Part shown: positions 6,692-14,769 of the stretch, piece after piece
Layout of the letters: each line of letters starts with the position of its first letter
How positions within the stretch are numbered: the stretch's first letter is position 1
The notes under the pieces: generated by a model
Seen by the model: only the letters and a program-made list of their open reading frames with translations
What the model was told of the DNA's origin: nothing
The model's database searches: none
Assembly (NCBI GenBank): GCA_902797195.1
Contig: CADBRY010000246.1
Location: 1 to 14,778 of the forward strand
Direction: 5' to 3'
DNA from: an uncultured Eubacteriales bacterium
GTDB taxonomy: Bacteria > Bacillota > Clostridia > Peptostreptococcales > Anaerovoracaceae
DNA: 14,778 nt
Made by a program: the position numbers and the translations under genes

Positions 6692-8575
6692 ATGAAAGTT
6701 TTTGTTGTCGATATGAAGAATTGCATCGATATGTCGCACTACGAGACATTTTTTTACAAAAACATCAAAGAGGGCAATCTTTCCCTCTGCCGCTACCCGG
6801 TCGATTCTCTCGACAACCTTGGACAAGTACGCGCGTGGCTGACGGAGGAGATTAACAGAAATCCCTTCCGACTCTCACGGGGCCTAGTCGTTTTCCTTAT
6901 CCCTAGGGATCTCACCGGACCTCTGGCGCTTTATGACTACAATTTTTTCGTCAAGATCTATCTGCATGAGTATCTGAAGAACTGCTTCGACAATAGGTTT
7001 CGGTATGTGTGCATTTTTGTGGATCAAACAGATCAGAATCGAAGCAATGACAAGACCTATCTGCACTTGAACGAGGTCAGCCGTGCGCTGTGCTCCGATG
7101 ATCCTGCCCTGCAATCAGCTCTCCTGCCAAAACCGCCTCTTCCTGAGCCTTCAGCTTTTGAGAACACACTGCCTCCGCTTATCGATGCCATCGAGTCACC
7201 GGTCCTTCGGACGTTTTATCACCGTTCATTCTCTCATATTGTTTCTAACCAGCTGGAGGGGAAGGATAGCAGGGGCGGCAACGGGGCGCACCTGTACGCC
7301 TCCATGCTTATGTCGTGTAATGAGGCCCTTGACAGCATCCGTCATATGGAGGTCTCTTACTTCGGCGGCGACCTGGAAGAAAAGATCCGGACAGATCTTA
7401 AACTGGTACACTATATTTGCGCCCTGGCCTCGGAAAAGGTCTCCGATGAAGACTTCGAGCGGCGTGTGAGTCGCTTTGTAAGCAAAGACGCATTCCTTGG
7501 ATTCAGCGTCAATATTGATCAGGTCAAGACGATTATTGTCACCTATCGGAGCCGTCTCAGCAAGGCCGCTGCGGCGCTGTCCTCTAATGATGGTGAGCGT
7601 GAGAAAATAGTGGAGTTTTCCTATCCGAGATCCGATCATTCCGGCCAGTTCAGGGAAAAGATCCACGCCATCGCCACTGGTCGGCTGAAGGCGGCCCTCT
7701 CCCCCTCAGTAAGGGATTTGATGAAGCTGGACATATCCGACAGCGTTTTTTCTGCGCTGGGTGATTTGCTCCGACAGGCAGACGAGGCGCTCAAGGAGTT
7801 TTGTGAGACCTGCATCAGCGAGTTCACCGAGTTCTGGCGCAAAAGCACGCTATTTGAGACGGAGGATGTGAATCCCTCCCATAAAACAGCGGAGCAGCTC
7901 AAGGAGGAGGAACAGCTGGCTGCTTTGCTGAACCATTATTCCATCAACGATCTCCCTGGGTATCCTGCGGAGTTGCAGCTTCAGCAGCAGCTAGACCGCT
8001 TTGAACGAATGATTTGGCAGTACCTCCGATGCATCCGCGCTATCTCCCTTCCGTCATTTCTTGGGACGTTCGTTTTTGCCCTTGCTTCTGTCCTCTGCTT
8101 CTATTTCGGTAGCAGTTACACTGTTTTTCTTAAAGAGCAGACTTGGAATGTATTCGGCAGTTACGGCCTGATCGTTGCCATTCTATTCTTAACCACGTTT
8201 CTATCTCTGCGGCTCTATTATTACAAAAAGATTCGTGGGATCCTTGGTCGATGTAAAAAGCTGGTGGAACAGTTTTTTGAGAACTACATTAAGCGCGCCA
8301 GAGAGTTTGAGAATAATATCAATGCTGCCATGGATTACTACTGCTGCTTTGACCGGGGCACGAAGGAGAGTCGTCAGAAAGCGGCAAGGGTCCTTAACCA
8401 GCGCCGGCTAATGTGGCACCAGAATAAAATCATGACCATTTTACACAATCTCCGTTTCTTTGACACGTTCATCCGGAACGCCAGAGCAGAGAACGAGACA
8501 AACGTCCCTACGCTGACCTCTTTTGCGGATGATGCCATGCACAGCGACTTTTATCAGATGATTATTTTCAAATGA
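6692..8575 (+). CDS. Two-helix membrane protein of unknown family
   Basis: Predicted 627 residues; I do not recognise the family. The frame is open from an ATG at 6620 overlapping the tubulin-like stop, but that start has no ribosome site and would include the hairpin. ATG 6692 lies five bases after a G-rich ribosome site (6681-6686), so I choose it. The first ~125 residues alternate hydrophobic strands and helices (VFVVDM at 3-8, a VVFLIP strand near 70, YVCIFVD near 110), suggesting a Rossmann-like alpha/beta fold; I see no P-loop. A long helical part follows, with a charged, coiled-coil-like stretch around 395-450. Two membrane helices lie at about 455-475 and 491-511. The RLYYYKK sequence after the second is basic, so by the positive-inside rule both termini are cytoplasmic. 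The last ~115 residues are helical and basic. Its position just after the tubulin-like gene suggests a membrane anchor or adaptor for that protein (inference). Confidence 0.8.
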   Translation: MKVFVVDMKNCIDMSHYETFFYKNIKEGNLSLCRYPVDSLDNLGQVRAWLTEEINRNPFRLSRGLVVFLIPRDLTGPLALYDYNFFVKIYLHEYLKNCFDNRFRYVCIFVDQTDQNRSNDKTYLHLNEVSRALCSDDPALQSALLPKPPLPEPSAFENTLPPLIDAIESPVLRTFYHRSFSHIVSNQLEGKDSRGGNGAHLYASMLMSCNEALDSIRHMEVSYFGGDLEEKIRTDLKLVHYICALASEKVSDEDFERRVSRFVSKDAFLGFSVNIDQVKTIIVTYRSRLSKAAAALSSNDGEREKIVEFSYPRSDHSGQFREKIHAIATGRLKAALSPSVRDLMKLDISDSVFSALGDLLRQADEALKEFCETCISEFTEFWRKSTLFETEDVNPSHKTAEQLKEEEQLAALLNHYSINDLPGYPAELQLQQQLDRFERMIWQYLRCIRAISLPSFLGTFVFALASVLCFYFGSSYTVFLKEQTWNVFGSYGLIVAILFLTTFLSLRLYYYKKIRGILGRCKKLVEQFFENYIKRAREFENNINAAMDYYCCFDRGTKESRQKAARVLNQRRLMWHQNKIMTILHNLRFFDTFIRNARAENETNVPTLTSFADDAMHSDFYQMIIFK

Positions 8576-8642
8576 AGGGCCCCGGCGTTTTTTGTGCTTG
8601 CTTGCTAGGAAACGATCTGTGACAGCCCTAGGAGTACATGCT

Positions 8643-11600
8643 ATGTTTTTTGCGATATCTGCTATCCTTTCTCTGCTGACCATAGGGTTGTGCCTGATCT
8701 CCCGCCGCGCTAGACTCACAGCGGCCTTTCGGGTGCTACATATAAGGATGGTTCTTGTGACGATTGTATATGCCGTCCTGTCCACGGTTCTTTATGTGGA
8801 AGTGTTGCGCCTGATCGACATCTTCCTCTCAGTCCCGGTGGTGAGAGTTGCCCTTTTCTACGCTATGCCGTCAGCCAATATTTCCGCAGCCTTCTTTTGG
8901 GTCGTTACGGTGCTCTCCTGCTTGATCCTCAGCGTAGTTTATTGCGCTCTGGTGGAAATCCTTCACCGGATCTGGATGCGTCCCGTGTCAAGGAAGCCCG
9001 GGTTCAATGCGGGCTCCCGGCTCGGAAGATTCTTTCTTTTTGTCAGTTCCCTGTTCTACGATGTCGACGAGGATGAAGCCTCGTTAAAGCTCGTGGGGCA
9101 CAACGTCGGCCAGTGGATTCGCCTGATGAGGAATTGGTTCGGCTTTCTGCTACTCATCGAGGCCGTGGTGATTCCTCTGTACCTGCAGTTGGATCTTTTG
9201 ATTATCAACGACCTGCTTATCTCAAAGCTCGTTAAAAGCATCTATCTGATTCCTGTCATTTCTTTATTCATTCTCGATCAGATGATTATTTTCCTGATGT
9301 CAGACCTCCGCAATGACGATGCTGAGCTCGAAACAGAAGAGAACCAACTGAGCCATGTTGGAGATTACTTGAAGATGCTCCCCATCTACGAATCTCTTTT
9401 CGGAGGGGACGCACTGATTTCGACCTATCTCAATGACCACATCGTGGACAGGTCCCTCTTTTCCGGCCCAGACTTGGAACAGTTGCATCTGGCGGATTCC
9501 CCGGAGCTACTCTCCGCCATATGCCGCAATGTGAACAATGCTGTCCAGCCCCTCTCCACCCAATATGTTAACGCTCTCACGGATCTAATCAACGGGAAGA
9601 GCGTCGCAGTGTTTGATTCCTACCGGGGGGAGTTCAATTATTATTACCTTTCCTACCTTCAGCAAAGCTTGTTTCTGAGACGGAAGGCGCTGATTATCTG
9701 CGATACCCGATACCAGGTAGAGGACATCAAAGCGCAGTACGGCGAGATCCTTCGTGCCATCAATAAAGTCCATCCCATCTGGCGAATCCATGACGTTATG
9801 ACGATGCCTGCCAATCAGCTGGACGCAGACATCCTAGTCTGTACGGAGGAGGAAATCGCGTCCCCCACATTTTTTAAGGAATACGGCAGTTTCCTTGCGT
9901 ACGTCCACGATGTTCTGGTGCTGCACCCCTATGATATCATTTGCAGACAGGACATATTCTCCCGTCGTTTCTTCCGCAGTCTGGCCAGGCGGAACATTCA
10001 ATTTGCCTTTTTTCTTCCTGAAAACAGCACCGATGCGAAAAACGTCCTTGAGGATCTTTTGGACGGGCAGGAAATCGCCTTATACAATAACTTTAATTCC
10101 ACTGCAAGGGCCTGTATTCTTTGTTGGAGGCAGGAGTCCAGCTACAAGACACAGACTGCTATTTCAGAGAATCTCTATAATGATTTCGGGGTTGCCTATA
10201 CCATTGCCGTTCTGGCAATCACACTGAATGTCTCCAGGATCAACATCCATGCACCGGGGAGCGTTCCTCTGGAGTCCTATCGGTCCACAGTAAAATCATA
10301 CATTCAGGAACTGTCCGACAAGGCGTTTAAGAAGGATAGCGTCAGCATCGACTCGATTGTCCGCCACAACCCGCTCTCCGCCTTTCATGAAAAAGAGCTA
10401 TCGTTCGATATCCTGTATGATGCCTACAACAACCTGTTAAACGTTACCCGCCTTGCACTCTCTACTAGCGCAGATGTCAGCGCTATGATCCATATCGTCT
10501 CCCGCCCCTATATGCTCCGGGATTATTTTGCTGATAACATCAGCGCTCTCTGCCAGGATTATGAGGGAATCCAGCATTTTGTTCCCTTTATCTCCGGCGG
10601 CCTAGTCGCACCTTCTGTGGCCCTTCTGGTACGTTTGTGGGAGGACGGAATGACCTGTGAAGAGGTCGTCTCATATATGCAGCAATTTGGTGTGCAGGAA
10701 GACAATGTGGAAAAACTGCTGGAGATGGCGCTGAAGCTTGTGTACCCCGCTGGCAGCCCGGCCAATGTCTACCAGTGCTTCACCTTCGGTAGCGAGGAAT
10801 ACCCCCTGTTCAGAAAGGACGAGGATCCCTCCCAGAATCAGTATTCCTATGTTTATACCAGAAAAGTCTCCCTGGCCAGCGAACTCATCTACAACGATGT
10901 CTGCGCCATGTCTGTCAGAAATGTGCGTGTTTCAGGCTCTCACAATGAGATTTTGCCCATTGCAGCGCAGTCTGTCTATAATTACTTCTTGCCCATGCAG
11001 ATGCACGCTTTCTCTGGGAAGTGGTACACCATCCGATCTGTGGACAACGGACAGGTGTGGGTCGAGCCTGAGGAGACCATAGAACGGGAGGAGAGCTATA
11101 CCACCCTTTTCGAAATCCCCCGGGCGAGCCTCTTTGGGCCTGCCAGGCAGTCCAAGACGGATGACAACGTCCGTTGCGACCTGTTTGATTTGGATATCAT
11201 CAGAAGGATCACGGGGTATTTCGTGCACAAAAACGGCCTTGATTTCAATTCTGACTTTACACACAGATCTGTTCTGGAGTCTCCCATCGAGACGATATTA
11301 AAGACAAGATGTCTCCGGATCCGCATCTCCTTTTCCTTCGGCCCGAAGTACCATGGCTCTGCCGCACTGTTGACCGTTCTTTTCCGGGGACTGATGGAGA
11401 CGGTGCTTCCCCGTAATTATCAGGATATCCTCGTGCTTTCCGGCGTGGAAACCGACGCCTTTGACCCTGAACTGTTTGTCAAGGATACGGGACGTCAGCT
11501 CAGGGAAGACCCAATCCCCTCCGACTGGCTGGAAGCGGAGGATTTCGTTCTGCCCATGAAGCGGAGTATCCTGGAGCTTTTCCCCTCTCTGGAGGGAACG

Positions 11601-12491
11601 GATCTGATGACGAACACAGAAAACTCCATTGATCTGTACCTGGTGGATATCAGTGGGGTGGAAAACGCAGTCCTGGAGACGATCCTGAATGATGTTCCCA
11701 GGCTGATTTCCATCCTTCACAGCTATCTGGACTGGGCTTTGGCAAATCCCACGCTGCGGCACGCCTATCTGAAATTCGGTTACAATCAAATTCCAGGCTT
11801 TTTCGACGTCACCACCGTGTTCAATTGCCTGGAGCACATCTCTCAACGCAAGCCCGCCCCCGGAAAAGCCTTGGCCGGAAGGACCATCGTGTTCGATAGC
11901 TCCGCCATGGAACACTGTAGCTTCTGCGGCAGAACGGTGGCTGTGTCCGCCTGGCGTTTCGATGATAAGAGGATCATGTGCGAGGACTGTTACAAGCACA
12001 GGACTACAGAGCGAAAGGAGGTCAAGGAACTGCTTCAACAGGCCTATGACACCCTGGAGAACAAATATGCGATCACCCTACCCAGGGGGATCAAGATCCG
12101 TTTTAAGTCCGCTGCGTCCATCGCGAAAGCTGCGGGAAGCATGCAGGACAGACGAATCCTCGGCTTTTACAATGAGGGGCGGAGGGAACTTTGGGTAGAG
12201 CGGGGCGGACCGGCCACCTGCGTTCTCTCGACCCTGATGCATGAGCTTACGCACGCTTGGCAGTATGCCAATCTTGATATGAAGCATCTTGACTTGAAGT
12301 ACATTGAGGGTCACAGCACATATGTAGAGATTCAATGCACCCGTGCCCTTGGCGATACCGTATATGCGGACTTCTGGGAGAGCAATATGGAGGATCGGAA
12401 CGACCCGTACGGTGAGGGGTATCGTTACTGGAAGCGACGTATGAGACAAGAGTCCGATAAGAATATTTTCCATCATATTTGTCGTCTTTGA
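8643..12491 (+). CDS. Multi-domain membrane protein: possible degenerate helicase core, zinc finger and DA1-like zinc peptidase
   Basis: Predicted 1282 residues. Start ATG 8643 has AGGAG (8630-8634) eight bases upstream; an in-frame TTG at 8592 has no ribosome site. Five membrane helices are likely (about 2-20, 36-62, 82-107, 165-190, 199-219), with basic SRRAR and RPVSRK loops inside, so the long C-terminal part is cytoplasmic. Residues ~300-500 resemble a degenerate superfamily 2 helicase core: NGKS (317-320) at the motif I position, KALIICDTRYQVED as motif Ia-like, DILVCTEEE (396-404), and VLHP (426-429) where DExH would be, so ATPase activity is doubtful. Regions near 780-810 and 910-1020 (LYLVD near 1000) recall the C-terminal part of YprA/MrfA-type helicases, a weak resemblance. 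A zinc finger has CSFC (1092-1095) and CEDC (1113-1116). The end has HELTHAWQ (1200-1207) with IEGH (1221-1224) supplying a candidate third ligand, Glu1222. LIM-like finger plus HExxH plus Trp resembles plant DA1 peptidases. The lipoprotein gene follows within 13 bases. Confidence 0.82.
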   Translation: MFFAISAILSLLTIGLCLISRRARLTAAFRVLHIRMVLVTIVYAVLSTVLYVEVLRLIDIFLSVPVVRVALFYAMPSANISAAFFWVVTVLSCLILSVVYCALVEILHRIWMRPVSRKPGFNAGSRLGRFFLFVSSLFYDVDEDEASLKLVGHNVGQWIRLMRNWFGFLLLIEAVVIPLYLQLDLLIINDLLISKLVKSIYLIPVISLFILDQMIIFLMSDLRNDDAELETEENQLSHVGDYLKMLPIYESLFGGDALISTYLNDHIVDRSLFSGPDLEQLHLADSPELLSAICRNVNNAVQPLSTQYVNALTDLINGKSVAVFDSYRGEFNYYYLSYLQQSLFLRRKALIICDTRYQVEDIKAQYGEILRAINKVHPIWRIHDVMTMPANQLDADILVCTEEEIASPTFFKEYGSFLAYVHDVLVLHPYDIICRQDIFSRRFFRSLARRNIQFAFFLPENSTDAKNVLEDLLDGQEIALYNNFNSTARACILCWRQESSYKTQTAISENLYNDFGVAYTIAVLAITLNVSRINIHAPGSVPLESYRSTVKSYIQELSDKAFKKDSVSIDSIVRHNPLSAFHEKELSFDILYDAYNNLLNVTRLALSTSADVSAMIHIVSRPYMLRDYFADNISALCQDYEGIQHFVPFISGGLVAPSVALLVRLWEDGMTCEEVVSYMQQFGVQEDNVEKLLEMALKLVYPAGSPANVYQCFTFGSEEYPLFRKDEDPSQNQYSYVYTRKVSLASELIYNDVCAMSVRNVRVSGSHNEILPIAAQSVYNYFLPMQMHAFSGKWYTIRSVDNGQVWVEPEETIEREESYTTLFEIPRASLFGPARQSKTDDNVRCDLFDLDIIRRITGYFVHKNGLDFNSDFTHRSVLESPIETILKTRCLRIRISFSFGPKYHGSAALLTVLFRGLMETVLPRNYQDILVLSGVETDAFDPELFVKDTGRQLREDPIPSDWLEAEDFVLPMKRSILELFPSLEGTDLMTNTENSIDLYLVDISGVENAVLETILNDVPRLISILHSYLDWALANPTLRHAYLKFGYNQIPGFFDVTTVFNCLEHISQRKPAPGKALAGRTIVFDSSAMEHCSFCGRTVAVSAWRFDDKRIMCEDCYKHRTTERKEVKELLQQAYDTLENKYAITLPRGIKIRFKSAASIAKAAGSMQDRRILGFYNEGRRELWVERGGPATCVLSTLMHELTHAWQYANLDMKHLDLKYIEGHSTYVEIQCTRALGDTVYADFWESNMEDRNDPYGEGYRYWKRRMRQESDKNIFHHICRL

Positions 12492-12504
12492 GGAGGTGTG
12501 TTCA

Positions 12505-13527
12505 TTGAAGCGGATATTCACCTTCTGTGCAGTTGCTGTGCTCATACTTACTCTGCTCTCTGGGTGCAGGCCTGATGTAGCTGCCACGCTGGATTCCACA
12601 GAGCAGGATTTGGAACAGGATTATCTCCGGTATCTGAATGAGGACTCCCCTCCGAAAAGCGTTCTGGATACTCTTGACATGATGCTGGCGCACTATGTTA
12701 GCGGTCTGGCACAGCCGCCCCAGAGTTCGATCCCCAGCAGCGTGATCGATCCGGGTGATGCCAGCGCCCAGACAATCGTTGGAAATGTCTCGGATGTGGT
12801 CTCCTCAGAGGGAGAACTAGTCTCCCTCATCCATGACGCGCTGCAGGACTTGGACGAGTCCGTCACATTTGAGGTCTCCGGTAGTTGGCTGAATGATGAC
12901 GTTCTGTATGATGTCGTATTCGATCAAGTCGATAACGTCTATATGATCGATGCCTTCGGATTGTATGGCTATAAAACCTCTTGGACGCAAAACAGCAGTG
13001 GGAATACGGTCTGCTTCCTGGAATTTATCTTCATTGACAACTGCACCGCTGATGAGATAAGAAGTATGCGGCAGGAGATTGAGAGACGCAGCAAGCAGAT
13101 CATCCGGGACCTTGATCTGGGCAACAAAACGGACTATGAGAAAATTGTTGCCATCGACCAATATCTCTGTGACACAGTAGAGTATCCGGAGGAACCCTAT
13201 CTCGATCTCGATCACACGCCCTATGGGGCGCTTCATGACGGACGAGCCGTCTGCGACGGGTATTCCAGAACAGTGAAGATTCTCTGCGACTTGTGTGGGT
13301 TAGACTGCTATTTTGTCGTGGGATACTGCGATAATGACCCCGTGAACGGTGGGCACGCCTGGAATTTGGTTAAGATTGAAGGGGAGTACTATCAGTTGGA
13401 CACGACATGGAATGACGGTAGTGGCACCAAAGATTACTTCCTAGTTACGGATGCTTTTATGACGCTATCCCGTACATGGGATCAGAGCGTGTATCCAGTA
13501 TCGGCTAAGATTGCCTACCATCCATAG
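12505..13527 (+). CDS. Lipoprotein with transglutaminase-like domain
   Basis: Predicted 340 residues. I choose TTG 12505 because AGGAGG (12491-12496), overlapping the previous stop, lies eight bases upstream. A GTG at 12496 is in frame but is part of that ribosome site. From TTG the protein reads MKRIFTFC, then a hydrophobic core and a canonical lipobox LSGC with the lipidated Cys at residue 21, so it should be anchored on the outer face of the membrane. A linker follows, then a transglutaminase-like fold with the full catalytic triad: Cys250 in AVCDGYS, His284 in GGHAWN and Asp299 in LDTTWND. The helix before it (KIVAIDQYLCDTVEY) is typical of the superfamily. Bacterial members are mostly cysteine peptidases or amidases rather than crosslinkers, and the substrate is unknown. 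It is outside the cell, like the VWA domain, so the two may act together (inference). The end of the gene lies in a hairpin. Confidence 0.9.
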   Translation: MKRIFTFCAVAVLILTLLSGCRPDVAATLDSTEQDLEQDYLRYLNEDSPPKSVLDTLDMMLAHYVSGLAQPPQSSIPSSVIDPGDASAQTIVGNVSDVVSSEGELVSLIHDALQDLDESVTFEVSGSWLNDDVLYDVVFDQVDNVYMIDAFGLYGYKTSWTQNSSGNTVCFLEFIFIDNCTADEIRSMRQEIERRSKQIIRDLDLGNKTDYEKIVAIDQYLCDTVEYPEEPYLDLDHTPYGALHDGRAVCDGYSRTVKILCDLCGLDCYFVVGYCDNDPVNGGHAWNLVKIEGEYYQLDTTWNDGSGTKDYFLVTDAFMTLSRTWDQSVYPVSAKIAYHP

Positions 13528-13552
13528 CGACGGGTGTGAGGCTGGTAGGCAG
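13511..13552 (+). other. Hairpin around the stop codon of the lipoprotein gene
   Basis: TTGCCTACCA (13511-13520) pairs with TGGTAGGCAG (13543-13552): nine Watson-Crick pairs and a terminal T-G wobble, with a 22-base loop that contains the TAG stop (13525-13527). It is followed by only three T's, so it is at best a weak terminator. It could reduce read-through into gene 6 or protect the upstream message from 3' exonucleases. Confidence 0.5.
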
Positions 13553-13648
13553 TTTGCACCGATGGTTTCTCTACTTGGGGATATCCAATCTTTCCCATGT
13601 GGACGATACCTGCCTTTTGCAAGTACAGAAAATGGAGTTGGATCAATC

Positions 13649-14476
13649 ATGAAACAACGAGAGGTACGCCCAACGGCCGGAATCACAGATTCTTCATCTC
13701 CCGGGGATGGGGAAGAGAAGGTGCCCTTCTGCATAGAGGACTATGGGAATCACTTTGCACTCTCCGGAATGAACAGCGGATGCAGCAATGCGATGCTGGG
13801 CAAGGTCTGTATCGTTGCCTTTTTGGTCCAGGAGCAGGGCAGCGCATGGAAAGACAGAGATTTGGATGCAATCGTCCAAGTGCTAAAGAAGGCCACCGAA
13901 CTGATAAAGGCGCAGAGCGGCCTCTCCGATAATAAGCTTGCAATGTCCTACGCCTATGACAAGGTCTCTGTCCAACTGAAGTATGACCGGAAGAATTATC
14001 CCCAGGTGGAGCGAGACGTGCTGGAGCAGTATGGTCACCAGAGCGCCGCTCAGTATCAAGAGCATTATGAGAAGAAATTTAGCAAGGATGAGGCCCCGGT
14101 CGTTTTTATCTTCAATAAAGACTTTCGCTCCTTTGCTGGAAAGAGTAGTGAGCGAGACAGTTCAGACGATGAATGGTCCTTTGTGGCGTACAGCGGAAAT
14201 GTCGAGAGGTGTGTTGTGACCTTGGTCCATGAGCTCCTTCATCAGTTCGGTGCCATTGATTATTATTATCCGGAACGGGTAAAGGAGGTAGCGGAAAAGC
14301 TGTTTCCTGACAGCATCATGCTACATGGCAGCACTATTGACCCTCTGACCCGCTATCTGATCGGATGGGATGAGGAGATTGACGAGAAAGCTGCTGAATT
14401 TCTCATGGCAACAAAGAATGTTACCGAAGAAGAGATTCGCATGGCGCGCATTCGAGACAGAGACAACGATTGGTGA
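13649..14476 (+). CDS. Metzincin-like zinc metallopeptidase
   Basis: Predicted 275 residues. The frame is open from 13511, but ATG 13649 is the first ATG with a ribosome-site-like sequence (GGAG at 13634-13637, spacing 11, a little long). The start is therefore uncertain; an upstream start would overlap the lipoprotein gene. There is no signal peptide or membrane helix, so it is probably cytoplasmic. The active site is HELLHQFGAID (194-204), the extended metzincin pattern HExxHxxGxxH with Asp204 replacing the third His, as in the snapalysin group. Glu195 would be the catalytic base. DSIMLHG (221-227, Met224) has the right position and shape for the Met-turn beneath the zinc. After it come DPLTRYLIGW and a charged, helical tail. 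The region before the active site (about 125-185) looks like the strands expected for this fold. It is the last clear gene of the operon and follows a 121-base gap. Its substrate is unknown. Confidence 0.85.
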   Translation: MKQREVRPTAGITDSSSPGDGEEKVPFCIEDYGNHFALSGMNSGCSNAMLGKVCIVAFLVQEQGSAWKDRDLDAIVQVLKKATELIKAQSGLSDNKLAMSYAYDKVSVQLKYDRKNYPQVERDVLEQYGHQSAAQYQEHYEKKFSKDEAPVVFIFNKDFRSFAGKSSERDSSDDEWSFVAYSGNVERCVVTLVHELLHQFGAIDYYYPERVKEVAEKLFPDSIMLHGSTIDPLTRYLIGWDEEIDEKAAEFLMATKNVTEEEIRMARIRDRDNDW

Positions 14477-14491
14477 TTTATTGGTTGCATC

Positions 14492-14620
14492 ATGATAAAA
14501 GTAGTTCGGATTGCCGGAAAAGCAATCCAGTACACTGTATCCGTCTCTCGAAAGTGTAGGAAGGGCCGTTTCAGACGGTTTGTGATTTTTAAGGAGGGTG
14601 AAAGGACACCAGAATTTTAA
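14492..14620 (+). CDS. Possible small basic protein (42 residues), doubtful
   Basis: An ATG at 14492 opens 42 codons ending at TAA 14618-14620. The product starts MIKVVRIAGKA and is rich in Lys and Arg, with no membrane segment or known motif. There is no ribosome site before the ATG, and a perfect hairpin lies inside the frame, so it may be chance. It starts 15 bases after the metallopeptidase stop and could be translated by reinitiation. Confidence 0.2.
   Translation: MIKVVRIAGKAIQYTVSVSRKCRKGRFRRFVIFKEGERTPEF
14508..14528 (+). other. Perfect seven-base hairpin after the last gene
   Basis: GGATTGC (14508-14514) pairs fully with GCAATCC (14522-14528) across the seven-base loop CGGAAAA. It lies 32 bases after the metallopeptidase stop. 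No T tract follows, so it is not a standard terminator, but it could mark or protect the 3' end of the operon message. Confidence 0.45.
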
Positions 14621-14637
14621 GTCATATCCATAATTAG

Positions 14638-14769
14638 TCCAAACGGCATCTGGCTGAGATTCGGGTTTTGTATGTCAAATATGGCTTAGAGACGGCAAGA
14701 CCAAATGATGTCATTATACCTGTTTTACAAGACTCAATACAGCCGATGAAAAATGTTGATCGTACCTGA
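14638..14769 (+). pseudogene. Possible remnant of a coding frame without a start
   Basis: After a TAG at 14635-14637 the frame stays open for 43 codons to TGA 14767-14769. The translation (HLAEIRVLYVKYGLETARPN, then further hydrophobic and charged residues) reads like protein, but there is no ATG or ribosome site at its head. It may be a decayed gene fragment or chance. I cannot name a family. Confidence 0.15.

Noticed and set aside
8592..8642. TTG start 17 codons upstream for gene 4
   Set aside because: No ribosome site precedes it, whereas ATG 8643 has AGGAG at an eight-base spacing.
11298..12038. 246-codon minus-strand frame
   Set aside because: It is antisense to the region of gene 4 that includes the zinc finger, and shows no protein-like pattern.
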